A stretch of DNA of 64,000 bases, taken from assembly GCF_004324835.1 (NCBI RefSeq), contig NW_021163176.1:372001-436000 (forward strand), written 5' to 3'. Positions within the stretch are counted from its first letter, which is position 1. Each line of letters starts with the position of its first letter. The DNA comes from Dendronephthya gigantea. Lineage: Eukaryota; Cnidaria; Anthozoa; Malacalcyonacea; Nephtheidae. The position numbers and the translations under genes were made by a program. Under the pieces are notes generated by a model, which saw only the letters and a list, made by a program, of their open reading frames with translations, was not told the DNA's origin and searched no databases. Positions 38,926 to 52,125 of the stretch are shown in pieces.

Positions 38926-41900
38926 CTGAACAAAATGATTACAAACAAAACTGTAAACAACGCATTCAAAGCCTGATGAGCAGTAGTTTCTTTCACAAAT
39001 CTCGTTTATTTAGTCTTGTGTTTAATAAAACCAATGAAAACACATAGCAAGGCGAGTTTTTAAAATGAAAATTCTATTTCTTAAAGATATGCTGGGAAAA
39101 AACTGAAAAGTCACGGTTCTTCTCGGAAATCGAGGTTGAGTCGAAGTTATCCTTCTGGAAAAATCAAAAAACCACATCGCCCCTCCCCCCCATTCTTTTG
39201 AAACTTTTTGTGACAAATGCTGACGAATGTTTATGGCCGAAGGAAAAAACTCGGAAAACTCGAATTTCAAATTTTTGCGTTGCCTTAAAAATGGACAGTT
39301 TTACCAGATTTCACTATTATGAAACACTAACTGTAAAAATGCCTTATATAAATGTTGGTCGATTTTTGGTATCATTTTGGAAGTTTCTTCTTAAGATTCT
39401 GTCGTTTGTGGCGAACTAAATAATAAGAAACATAGATGTGCAATTCACCGGACAGGTTCAATTATTCAGTCTGCAACATATCATTGACGTTGTAGATAAG
39501 TGTTCTTTGTGCTTTATGTCTCATTGTTAAATAACGATATAAAACTGTTTTGATCATGCATAGGATCACTTTAATGAATTTAGCTATTCATACTGGCAGT
39601 CGGAGCCTGCGTTGTTGACTTTTAGTGAGTTGTTTCAAATCCTTATTCTCCACTCCGTTAATTCCCACACTGCCGACATTTGAAACGGAAATTTCTTGGT
39701 TTCGCGGTTTAATTGTGATTTAAAATGCGGTAAAACGAGGAATTCACATAAATTTGGAAACCTCAATGCAGGAGAGAAATATGCAACTAATTTCACGAAG
39801 AAAAAATATACGAGTAAATTTGAACGCGAAGAATTAAAAATGTGTTAGTTAATCTGTAGTAGCGTGAATTTAGACTGACTAAAACTAAGCTTTCGCTGCA
39901 CGTGGACCCAAAGTCGCGCTCACATACAGTGAGCATGCGCCATTACTGTTGAAATGTGCCCACATGCACAAGAGAAAGATTGTTTAAATAAATGGAAGCT
40001 TGAAGGCCATGAAGGGTGGATGCAATTTGATGGATTTGCAAAACCAACATGCACAAAGCCACAAACCACATCATTAATAACATGTGACAAAGTAATGATC
40101 TTTTACAAGGAACGAGATTGGACATGGTGCTTGTGAGTTGTGATGTCATTGATGAGATATAAGTAAGAGTTGTTTGCCAATATTGTACAGGGACTGAACA
40201 GAAATGTTACTTCATTGTTACAACGTAGTGTATTTAATCAGCTGCAGGCCACACAGGCACTCAAAGTTCTGGGCCCAGTTGTATAAAAAGCTTGTTGACT
40301 TTTAACTGTAGTTAAGGACAGGATTGGCAAATCAGAATTGTGTATTTCTGATTTGACTAGGATTTAACTAAGCAAATTGTAGTTATACAACCTGCCCATA
40401 ATGCATCATTAAGATATGTGTCACACAAAAGTGGACCTACTGTTTATTTCCTAAACTGTGATTTATGTGTTGGCTTGATCTGCACTTGTTGAAAAAAAAG
40501 GTAAAATTTTTATCATTCAGTGAAAAAACCCACTCGAGTTAAGAGTGTTCTAAGACTTAGTAGGCTCTACTGTTGTTGGGTCTAGCTTGCATTAACAGAA
40601 AGACTCGTGAGAAAGTTGCAGTTTTTTGTGCAAATGCTCCTGGTTAGTTTTAAACACTTGTTCACGTTTTTTCTTATTTTTGGTATAGTTTTGTCCTTAT
40701 AATGCGATGAATCTCTTATTTTTCATAAATACATGGATATTTTGAAATTTTTAAATGCATGTCAAATATAAAGCTTCCACATACACAAAAAAACAGATTA
40801 GACTCCTGTCTCCAAGTGGGAAAATGTGCATTCATTAATGTTTTATTTTGTTGAAATAGTGGCATACCTAATACGTAAAAGAGGTTGGCATCCTACCTCT
40901 CTTGACTACTGTTGAAAAACATGTACAAAGTACAGGTTTTAGGATTGTGCGCTGTTAAAATCTTTCCAACAAGTGCTTAATCCCCCGTCCCCCGCCCTCG
41001 AAAAATCACAACTCTGGTTATGCCACTTTTGACCTCAAAGGATTTCACATGTCAGAGAAAGGTAATTGATAGTCCATGGTTCATTGAGAAAAATATCTGT
41101 CAATGTCATTTCCAAGATCTATTAACTTGGAATGAGATTTAATTGACATGAAGCTACTTTACAAGCCATTCTCAATAAACTCAAAGGATTGGACTTAAAG
41201 CTAACATTCAGTCATCCAAAAGCTGTCATTTTTAAGTATCTGTTCTGCAAGAATAATAAGACTGAATAATAAGTATTTATACTTACAGCCTAAATTCCTA
41301 AAATTAAATAAACTGTTTCATGGAAAAAGAACATGGGCCTTAATCATGACAGACAATAGACAAACAAGCCCAGAAAAAAAATTCACAGGCAGTCTGTTGA
41401 ATAGATGATTCATGATTCTGTCTATGTATAATTTGGGCGGTGTGATAAGATCTACTGGGCAAAAACAGCCAATTATTTGGCCATGTTCATTCTGATATGC
41501 AGGAAGTTTCCTCAAATGTTCTAATTTCAGGAAATTTCAACCTCCTCTAGTTTTAGCCTGATGGGTTAACAGCTGCAGTTTGCGAGGAAAAATCACGTTT
41601 TTGAAGCCGTCAGACAACAAAATAACATATGTAAGTCCATCTGTAAACATAGACAAACACATAAATTTTAAAAATATCTTCAAAATCTTTTCTCAACACA
41701 ATGCACCAAAACGTGACCACGTCACTACGTAAACCATATCGTAGGAACTTTGTCGAACAAATATTAAAACGATTGCGGAAATGTAAATCTAAAATATAAC
41801 CTCTTGAATTCGATAAATACTAAAACTCAATATATTTACACGTGTCGTCGATAAAATACGCTTCGTATAAAAAATGCATCGCAAATTTTTCACCCGTTAT

Positions 41901-42647
41901 TGGTTTCGTTCGCGATTCTGTTCCTCGTATTTTAACCTACCTCTTTTCTGGGAGATAGAATGCAGGAATTTTGCCCGTCAGGTTGAGAAAAGGTTGCTTC
42001 CTGAATGCGAAATTCTGCCCGAATTCAAAATAATGCCTTTACTTTTTCTTCCTCAGCCAGCAAGAAGCAATCTACCCGCAACAATTCCCGCAATGCACGA
42101 CGGACCACTACGAGATATTTCCCCCCGTTTAAAATCGCCAATTGCTATAAATTTCTGCACTATCGTAAATATTAAGACCGCACAAAGTTAAACATATTTT
42201 GAAATAATAATTTCTTCAACTAATTTCAACATACTGGCTTTTTTCATCATTTTAAGAGCATTTTTAGGATTGCTTACGCACGCAAAGCATCATGGTTTTC
42301 GATACGGTTTATGTACCCGGTAGCAACCTTTTAACAATTAGAAACATTATTAAAGATATGAACTACTTTTTATCCATAGGAAAGACTTAGGTTTATAAAA
42401 AATTGTTCACAGCGTCCACAAAAACTGTCCTTTTATTTCTTTTTATTTTCTCTAAGTACGGAATTACTATATTTTACTACAGTCTTTTTCTCCGACGGGG
42501 TTTTGAACCTGCGGGAATTCCCACGCCAAGGTCACGCGCGGCGCGTGTTGTGACAAAAGTCAAAAATATTGAAAACACCGGTTGAAATTTTATGAGGGAA
42601 AAAATTGCTTTGTCTGAGAGAAATTTTTAAGCAATCGCTAGCTCGAA
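38926..42647. other. spacer between divergent zinc-finger and bromodomain genes
   Basis: This 3.7-kb region lies between two divergently transcribed genes, so both promoters and the non-coding first exon of the zinc-finger gene should be here. It holds one MITE (40270-40398). A 105-codon frame at 41874-42191 and two overlapping 60-68-codon frames near 39950-40140 lack recognisable domains. No gene can be supported. Confidence 0.5.
40270..40398. mobile_element. MITE with GGGC tips
   Basis: The ends are GGGCCCAGTTGTATAAA and AGTTATACAACCTGCCC, imperfect inverted copies of about 17 bases, with AACTGTAGTTAA-like words inside. Non-coding. Confidence 0.7.
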
Positions 42648-45600
42648 ATGGAGCCTGAAACTTTAGATATAAAGCAGGAAGATGGCAGGAAATGCGACCC
42701 TCCCGTTGAAAGAACCAATAGCGAAGAAAATAGCGCAGGAAAATTCATTGAAAACTCATCAGAAATAGATGTTTTGAACGTCGAAGCAAGCCAGCCGTTT
42801 GTTGCTGTGCCCGAGCCACTTGTTCCCGACTTGACTTTGTTTAGCTACGAAGTTCAACAAGGGTATAGAATATTCCACGAACTAAAGTCAGACCAGTATA
42901 AATCTATAACATATCCGTTTGTTCGGCCTGTCGATGTAGAAGGCTTGAATCTCTGGGACTACCATGCGAGAATTGAAACACCAATGAGTTTCACTCAAAG
43001 TAAGTGAAACATGTATTGTTCTTTCTTTCATTCGTACAATATTTGTTCCAGATCTTGTTCTCTTTGTACAAATAGCATCTTCGATGGTAAAGGCATGCAA
43101 ATTGTGCCCCCTGTGTGGGTTTGTATTTTTTTTCAAAAAACCCATTCATTCATTCATTTCTTTTTTTATTTCATTTAAAACTTCCCTTTCTACCACTTCC
43201 TTCTAAAAACTGCTTTAACCTGGTCATTGCCACAAACCAGAAGAACAGCTTTATTCCCAATAAACAATTCCCTAGGCCATCTAGGGAGGAGCATTTGTAT
43301 AGCTCTTTAGCCAAGAGTATTTCACTAGTTTGATCATGCCTGGCACTTTATTTATTAAGTTTTATTTATCATTTAAAAACAAGTGTAACAAATTACTTGC
43401 CAATATGAATAATAGCATATTGGGTTACAGTAAATAATAGTTGAATTTTCTTGGAAGAATAATGTTCAGGACCAATTACCTGATCTTGCAGTATCCTATT
43501 TATAAAATGTATAACCAGTCATTATGTCTGATGGCCATTTGATTTAATTTCCATAAACAATTTGGCAATTCAAATACAAGAAAATTACACTGGTAATGAA
43601 ATCTCAATCATCACATTGGCTTGCTTGCAAATTTAGCTGTGAGATGCAATTTGTAATATGTTCACATTCATTGCAAATTGTTCAGAGGAATTTGTGGATT
43701 AAAATTGCAACAGTGTTGGACAGCTAGGACAGAAAACATTTAAGTTGAGCAGTTTAATTAATGTCTACAACTATTTATTTTTAGTTGAAGGTAAGTTCAA
43801 GAGTTATGACTACCAGAGCATCACAGCAGTTATATCGGACATGCGGTTAATCTTGGAGAATTGTTATCGTTACAATGGATCCACACATTGGATATCGAAA
43901 CTTGCCCACAAATTGGAAAAAATTCTTGATCAAAAGTTAGCATTGTTGAATAGGTGAGCAGTGTTGACGGTAAACAGGAAATAATTATTGCAACATTATC
44001 CATCAAATTTTAATACTAGTAAGCACAATCACTGCCATTTAATATCTTTCAAAACTGGCATATTGATATAGTTATGGCAACATTTGTGCCATTGTCAGTC
44101 ATGTTACGTTGTTATATAGGTGCTGTGTATTTTAAATGTGATCGGTTCATTCATAATCACATGACTCTTTAAATAAATGCAATGTTCCCCACCAGGGAAG
44201 CAGGTTAAATTTTTTTTTAATGAAATGTTGTGTAACATGTATGTTTTTGTTCCAATATAACAAAGCACTTAATAATGTACAGTCAAGGGAAACATTGAGA
44301 CTCAAGGGAAAACAAAATTCACTATTTCCCTCTGGGGCATACATTAAGTGTATATTGGTTAAAATCTTGTAATAATATTCTTGTATGTTTGCATGGTGAC
44401 AGTCGATAAGTAATTTAGCTTGTAGGTACACCATGTAAGTATTTATATAATACTTCAAAGCTTAATGGACCAAAGCTTTTTATATAAATACTTACGTGGT
44501 GTACCTACAAGCTAAATTACTTAAAATCTTGTGGTCTAAAAAAGTACTCACAAAATGATTGTTCAGAAAACACATGAGATAAGGAAAACACTTGAGAAAA
44601 CCTTCCCATGAAAAAGTTATTTTAATCAAACCGATACTTCTCTCTTAAAATTTCTAATATGCATAATGAAATTGCACCTTTGACCTGATTTTGAACTGGA
44701 TAATGTCCCTGCATGTATGTATATGTTTCTAATTACCAAAGTTACTTGTACTCAGTGCTTCATAGCCATGGAATAATTCCAGTATTAGGATATATGGGAA
44801 AATGCAGTGAAGTCATTAAATATGAACCTTATTGATTTCAAAATATTTGGAAAAATTCAAACATGTAATTTTCTATAATTTGCCATATTTTCAATAATCA
44901 GGGGTTGTCATGAACACTAATGCTGCAAATTACGATTTTGTAGATCATTGAGGGAAAAAGTAACTCTAAGAGCAACCATGGCTTTTCGAAGAGGAAAGGA
45001 TATTGCCCAGGATCTTGCTGAAGAATCAGGTAAAATACCTCAACACAGGATTGTGATATATATCTTCATGAGTAATATATAAAATTGATAATATATAAAA
45101 TTGAAACTAACGTACATAAACACCAGTTTTAAACTTTTATTAAAGTCAAATCTCATACATTTCATTGAACATTACATTGATTTCTATGGAAAATCTCTAC
45201 ATACAAACCTAAAAAACTCATTCAATAAAACAATTCATCAATTAGGAAGAAGATCTTGAGACCACAAATAAGCCATGTGAACACATAAAAAGCATACTCA
45301 CGATTTAAGCGACTCAACACTGAATGTAGATATTTTGGGCAGATAAAGTTTAGATTTTTATATCAAGCATTTCCTTTGCGTTATATAATGTAAAATCACA
45401 TAAGAAATGAAATAGAGCAAGGCTCCTTTCATTTACAAGAAATAAGGGGATATGCATAAATCTTCTTATATTATTATCATGCAAATGTGGCATAATTTTA
45501 TCGGATATTATATCATATCACAAATGCATTTGTTTTGTTTGACTCAAAATCTTTTTAAAAATTATCATTATAAATAGACTTTCTTAATAAAATTTTGGCA

Positions 45601-48600
45601 GCATCTCAAAGATGATTTTAACCCTCTACTTCAACCGAGGTGAATTACCATTATTTATGAGGCAAAGACTCTTTAAACTAAATCGAGCAATGAAAGTGCC
45701 CGAAGGCATTTTATCAAACGCTTGCGGCCATCATGAAATAGCGCCTAGCTCATCAATATTTTGAAACGAATAAATATTTTTAGCGTTTTGGAACGAAAAC
45801 CTTGAAATTCTGAATCTGGATAAACGGGAGTTACGTTTATGAATAAACGGGGGTGAAACAAACACTCTGGAAGTATAAATGTATGCGATGTTCTTGCTCG
45901 ACATCACTACATGTTGTTTGCAACCATCTCGGCGGCCATAGTTAAACAAAATGATGTCGGAAAACTCGTCAAGGGCCATTTCCACAAAGAGGTAAAGGCC
46001 CGGCACGAGACGAGCTAACCTTTTAATTTAGTTGTCAACAAACACACGAGCGGTACTATAAGCCAAGCAAAGGTCGCACACGAAGTACTCACCTCAACAT
46101 AAATGTCGGGGGCTTCACAAGGCTTGAGACTCGGGGTCATCACACGTGTGGTTGGCCGGCTAACAAGGGCACTTTCTTTTTTGGATTGGAAAGGAAAGTG
46201 CGAAAGCAAAACCAGGAAGGGAATTAAGGTTTTCGGGTTGGGTGAATGAGTTTCGTGGTGGAAATGTTAGGGTTAGGGGGTGCAAGTCGCTTATTACCAC
46301 CGGCCAACTGTTGCCAACATAATAAACTTTAAAAAGGCCAAACATGCTTCGCTCAGCGATTTTATACATTCGAAGCGGATCAAAAATGCCGAATTTTGAT
46401 TGGTCCATAAGGAACCCGGACGTCTACGAAGATAATGGAAATGTATCAATTTGAGATACAATTATCCTTAATTATGACAAAATTGAACAATTAAATATTT
46501 CCAGTAAATATATCGCTAAAGACACAGTAACCAGAAATTATACTATAAATGTTCAATGGGTATATCAGATCAGTTTAGTATACTAGATTCCCGGCCCGCA
46601 TGCCCGCATTCATCGTTTTGAATTGGGTTAATAATGGCTTCAGTTTTTCTTTTACGCTTGTCCAGATTCCAGGAATATAATCCCCAATCTAATCCTTTAG
46701 ATCACTGATTGGGTGGAGGTTTAGGGCCAGTTTCACTGAGTTCAGGTTTAAGTTTAAAATTAAAATATTATGTTCATGAAATTGAATTTATTCCTTAATC
46801 TATTTTTAAGGGCGAATAAGGTTAGAGTCATGTTTAGGATTAAAGTTAAGATTATATTCATGGATTCTAGTCATAGAGTTACATGCATGTACTATTATTA
46901 ATCACCACCGTGTCAATCTTTTTCCGCAAGATTTGAGTTAAAATATATTCTCTTTTCCATTAGTCTATGGATGTCGGCGTCGAAGGTCTGGTCGCATGAA
47001 CCATATGAACGGGATAAATCCCGAGGAACCTTCGAGTCTGATGAATCATCTCATGATGGAAGAAGAAGAAAATCAGAAAGAGATAAAACGAATCAAGGAG
47101 AAGGAACGAAGGGAGGCGAACGAGGCGCTAATGGTAGAACTGGGTAAATGGGAGAACGAAATGTTTACGACCGACGTGTTGAGAGAGTTGAGATCGATAT
47201 GGGAGGTAGGAGCTAAGAATGGCCGGGCGATCACCTTAAGAGCGAGCCGTAGGACAGTAGGACTCCTTCCTCTGCTCTAAATCTTTACAGCTGAATTTTC
47301 ACCGACAAATTAAGATCCCCTCAGTCTATAGACTGCTAAATCTTCACTGTTCAGGACTGATCTTCAAAATCTCCACTGCTGTATAAATCTTCACTGCAAA
47401 TTAAGATTCCCTAAATCTAAACTGCTAAATCTTCACTGCTCAGACTTTTTACTGCCATGCAAAGCTCCCCTAAATCTCCACTGCATATATAATTTAATTA
47501 CTAAATCTACTTAAATGACATTTCAGATTCCAGCCATTGGCAGCTTTCTCTGGCTTTTTCAACCAGCGCTAAATCTCCCTGAACTAAACTTCACTGAATT
47601 TGAATACGGATTAATTATTCCCAACAAGTCGCAGCAAATGGCCTGGATATTAACATCTCTTCTTGTCACCCCAAGTCAGCGCAAAAGGTACAAAACACAC
47701 ATTCTTTGCATGGATACATATAGAGTCAGAGATCATTTTACTTAACCTGGCATTAAGGACCTGAAATTATAGTGAGTAGTGACATGCCATCAGAGTTAGC
47801 TCAGAGATCAGTTAAGCTGCATGTGTACCATAGGCCTAAATAGCCACATATAGTTACCTGTCTCATTAAAATGGTTTAATTTGAAAGCAAAAATGTATAC
47901 TAGTGGTTCGTTTTCATGTAGTCTATGTATATTTGCACGAGTTTATTAGCAAATAGACTCCCCATTTTGACAAGGGTAACTCTTGTTGCGATAGCCTATA
48001 TCTGTATAGGATCACACGATAATATTGCCGTCGTTGCATTTAGCATTCACAAGAAGGCGCCGATGAAGTTTAAAGTTTGGGAAAGGAAGTTAAAAGAACG
48101 GTTGGATATTTGGTATTTGGCCAAACAAGAGGAAGAACTACAAACGGTTAGAATTGTATATCGCTTACATTATAAGGCTCTTGCAATGCTAATGGAAAGA
48201 ATTTTTCGAAAACAGTTATTTGCAAGTTTTAGCAAAGTACTTCGGGACGAAGATTGATTCATTCTTTATTGCAGGTTGCTCGTCAGATTGGATTAAACCC
48301 AGCATTCTTTGATGTATTAGGTACGAACAGTATGCATGTTAGACTCTAGCTCGTAATATACATGCATGTTGTATCACCAATGTCTGCCATCTTTGCTGCA
48401 TGGCAATGGTTGGTTATTGAACGGATTTCTACAAGGCTTATAGGGCTCTCCCAAGTCACGGACAAAACTATCAGCCACAGCACTACAATGATACAATCCT
48501 ATTTTTATGTCTGCTTCCTGAATAAAACGGATTTAATCCTCGAAGTTAGCTCAGGATTAAGCTTAGATTTTTGCTTGGAATCAACCATAAACCTAATCTA

Positions 48601-51600
48601 AGACCTAATCCTAAGCTAATCTTGAGTGAAACAAGGAATTATGAACCAAATGACGGCACTGATACATGGATATATAGAAAATGCATATTTTCTTCCTTTT
48701 TATAGGTGATGTCAATCCGTTAGAGACAAAGTCATACATTGATTTAACTTTGCATCAGCGTGTCCTCATACTGAAGGTTTTGTGCGACGAGTGCTTGGTA
48801 AGTGACTTGATAATTTAAAAAGAAAGTATAAAATCACGTTTTTTCACTTGATAGGGCGCTGTACCCCCTATGAGACTGAAATATATTGAGATACGTCATC
48901 CTCTAAAGCCAGTCATGAAAATAACTAGATCAACTGAAGATGAACCATAGGTAGAAACCTACATTAAAATAACTTGATCTATGCTACATTCAAAGGACTA
49001 CCATCCTCAATTGCGTGACTTTCTTGGTAATACGGACACCACACCATACAATGAAACATATCTTGGTTACGACGCTAAGAACTCCTCGTATCTCTACTTT
49101 CCTATTTTTGACGCCACCGACATCAGAATTTACAAACAGGATGAACTGCCTGCTCTCAACGAATGGTATAGAAAATGGGTCTCAAACGTAAGTACATGCA
49201 TGCATACACCTAAATTACTCATTTCTAAAACCTTTTGTGTGCATTGGACGAAATCTAGGAGAAATTTCAGAAAAGGACTGCATTAATGATTATGACTTCC
49301 ATGGTGACTTTAGATGTAAACAAAATCTACGATGTTTATCAAGTTTTTTTTTCTTTTTATTCGAGGATACAAAATATGCAAAATTTAGGGCTTGAAAGTT
49401 GCTTTTTAAAGCCGATATTTTTGAATGGTCAGCGAATTCCCGCGATGATGAATAGGGTTTTTTCTCCTGAGTTTTTGCGCGTGAGCCTCGGCCTTTAAAA
49501 AGTGGGATTTGCAACAAAATTAAAGGGTTTTTTGCGTTGGCCAAGCAAAATAAACTAGAACAATGTATTTCAGAAGAAAAACATTTGCACAGCTTTTTAA
49601 ATATTTGTGAACAACGGGTTGCGGTGAAAGAATAAGAATTTGCGGACCTGGAATTTTTGTGTTAAATTTCGAAAGATTTTTGTTCACCATAGTCAAAAGC
49701 TTTCAACCGTTCCCAAACGACCAAGGGAAATCACCAATCGAAGTCGAGAAAACGTTCCTCTTCGAAGTCGTCCAAAAAAAGCAAAGAGACGTACAGCACT
49801 ATCGAACCAGGTTTTGGGCTCGCCTGCGGTGATGTGGAGTCGTTGCGCGAATTATGCGAGAAATTTTCCGAGAAACCGCCGCCACCGCCTTCTCGGAAAA
49901 AATCTGTCAGTCGGCCGACGCGCAAACGATGTGAAAAAGAACTTCACAAAGTTTTGAGTGAGCTTCTTGAAGAGTTGGGAAAATCTGACGCCAAGTATTC
50001 GAGGTCAAGAGTAAGGGGGATGATGAATCTCATGAAAGACTGGAAATCAGTTGAAGATGCCTCTGATTCAGGTATTGAAGTTTTGAAGTTCTTTTACAAA
50101 TTATTGATTGATTGATTTAATCACGAATAGATTCACAGTGTATAAATGTGTGTGTACATATAAAAAATGCCTTATTTGAGTGATGATTCTTCAATGCATA
50201 TATGTATTGCTTTTTTTTTACTTATCAGTAGTCGAACTTGTGTGCGTGTGTGGCTCGTCGTCGTGTGCTTGTTCCTATAATCAGCGGATACAATTCACAA
50301 CCAATCTCTTGATTAGTCTTGCGTCATTCTCACTTATTATGTTTTAGTATTATAAGATAGTTTCTTGACTGCGCTAAGCCGACAATTTCCAGTTAGGAAA
50401 AGATTATGAGGTGTACATTTAGAGGAAATCGAGGCTAAAAAAAATACCAGGAAATACATGTGAATACAGATTTTAACACCGTAAAAAACCTTCTTTTGGC
50501 CTTCCAAGAAGGTCAAATTATTTTTTTTTGAACGATTTTCCACCGCGATACATTCTTGCAAAATCTGCATCCGTTATCTTTTCGCAAACGTGAATTATTT
50601 CAGGCTAAGTAAGAGTGTAAGTTTGTTTCCCCATATTGGAATGACACGTGATACCATCATGATAGCTTATAGCTGGAATTGCGTATTGAAATGGCTTGGC
50701 AAATTTTCACTGGCTTCGTGACACTTCTGCATTATCGTTAGACTCATGATCGACGGACGTTATTGTCTGGCAAATGAACAACGCCAACATGTTGTGAAGT
50801 TGTTGTGTGACTAACAACCTTCTTGTAATTTGATCTAACGTTCTAGTGATTGTTTTTGCAGGCAATGAATTAGAGAACCAAGATGAAACTGAAGACGTTG
50901 TTGGCGAAGATATCCAAACCCCCCGCGATGTTGAGATGACTAGTATTCCCGACAGCATTAATTTGGATGAAATTCAGGGGGAGGAGGGTGCGCCTCTGCT
51001 GTCGATGGTCACTCGAAGTAGAAAAAGGAAATTCCTAGATTATGATGATATGGTCTCTGCAAGCTCTTCACCTCTCTCTGAGGTTTCTAAGAGTCTCGAA
51101 GGTGAGGTTTGTGATGAGAATCCAGACTCGCTGTATGAGGTCAAGTCCGAGAAACGCCCGTACTTGGATGATCACGCAATACACGACTCTGCTGTGGAAA
51201 GTGAAGAAATTCGTGACGGTATTGTGTATGACATTGTTAACGACCTCATCTCAAAAGTGTCGGGAAATGCTGAAGTTGTGATTAATGGTGTAGATAATGA
51301 TGGATATAACGGTACAAGTGTGACTCAAAATGATGTAATAGAAATCACTTCTAATGGGGTAGATGTTGAGAACACCCTAGGTAATCCAGAAGTTTCTGGG
51401 GATAGTAAAGGACAACAGTTGATAACAAGTAATGATAAGAACGGCGATACTAAAGGACATAAGGGTGAGGTGATGGATATAAAAGACAGTCGAAGTGATG
51501 GTATCCTTCTGGATAAAATGACAAATGGCAGTCTTTCAGATACAAATAAAATGCCGAAAGGTCATAATGAACTACAGCAAAATCATGATGCAAGCGAACC

Positions 51601-51883
51601 TGTGGTAAACTGCGCTTTAAACCCAAATAATGAAGCGTGTGTTGGTAACAGTGAGTTGAAAATAAAAACTGGACTGAATACTGTGGAAATGCAAACCAGT
51701 GTATATTCCTCTTCTCACTGTCCTGAGACACAGGGGATAAATGGGAGCATCACATGTGTCGAAGGTACGGATGTGTACATTAACGGTCAGAATTATGAAA
51801 CTAAAAAGGTTTGTAATGGTGACTATCCATTACCAACTTATAAATCGGGATATAATCCGTCGACAAAGAACCTACGAAAATGA
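42648..51883 (+). CDS. KIAA2026: KIAA2026-like bromodomain and DDT/WHIM-type protein, 11 exons
   Basis: Exons 42648-42999, 43785-43953, 44944-45029, 46964-47205, 47527-47687, 48044-48146, 48275-48320, 48706-48797, 48996-49187, 49693-50071 and 50862-51883 join in phase to 947 residues. A bromodomain covers exons 1-2 (EVQQGYRIFHELKSDQYKSI, then SYDYQSITAVISDMRLILEN and CYRYNG with the acetyl-lysine-contact Asn region). A basic CRRRRSGR patch and an acidic/charged helix follow. A DDT-like segment (IPAIGSFLWLFQPALNLPEL) comes next, then WHIM-like pieces (ARQIGLNPAFFDVLG, ETYLGYDAKNSSYLYFP), an SK/PPPPP linker, a helical segment and a long acidic disordered tail. The combination of bromodomain and DDT/WHIM-like parts matches vertebrate KIAA2026 from memory. 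It is likely a nuclear chromatin reader. The ninth exon's acceptor (TTCAAAG) has a weak pyrimidine tract; the other sites are sound. Confidence 0.75.
44408..44522. mobile_element. strong-hairpin MITE in KIAA2026-like intron 2
   Basis: Two arms of about 42 bases are almost perfect inverted copies (AAGTAATTTAGCTTGTAGGT on the left, ACCTACAAGCTAAATTACTT on the right) around a loop of about 30 bases. The few mismatches suggest recent insertion. It would form a stable RNA hairpin in the pre-mRNA. Confidence 0.85.
47281..47515. repeat. degenerate TAAATCTTCACTG repeats in intron
   Basis: At least five diverged copies of a word like CTGCTAAATCTTCACTG at irregular 25-50-base spacing lie between the exons ending 47205 and starting 47527. 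Confidence 0.6.
48545..48631. repeat. imperfect inverted repeat in intron
   Basis: The left arm has AGCTCAGGATTAAGCTTAGAT and the right arm has ATCTAAGACCTAATCCTAAGCT, followed by TTGAGTGAAAC. It resembles the end of a small DNA transposon. Confidence 0.5.
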
Positions 51884-52125
51884 TACCCACGGAAAATGAA
51901 CCTACGGCGTTAACGTCCACGGAAATTGTTCATCCCGGTAATGGACACACGGAGATGATACCATCGCCAAATGTACCTGCGGAAATTACCCCTACGGTGA
52001 AAGATTCTACGGGAATAGTACTTACTCAAACAGAACGTTTGGAGTTACCATTTACAGTTAAAGGGGATACGAAAAACGAACCTACGGGAAACGAACCCAC
52101 GAGAATCGAACTGACGGGAATATAA
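51880..52125 (+). other. open frame overlapping the KIAA2026-like stop, with degenerate TACGG repeats
   Basis: An 81-codon frame starts at the ATG overlapping the upstream TGA (ATGA). Its composition (PTENEPT, PTGNEPTRIELTG) continues the S/T/E/N-rich style of the preceding tail. The DNA is a degenerate repeat of CCTACGGGAAA-like units that begins before the stop. It may be the remnant of a longer C-terminus in another frame. Separate translation is unlikely. Confidence 0.35.

Noticed and set aside
35695-38930. Numerous plus-strand frames of 60-175 codons
   Set aside because: They are antisense shadows of the 1,195-codon zinc-finger frame and lack any domain.
42480-42545. Minus-strand tRNA-like B-box (GGTTCAAAACC) just before the bromodomain gene
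   Set aside because: No matching A-box, anticodon arm or acceptor pairing could be drawn; at most a decayed SINE end.
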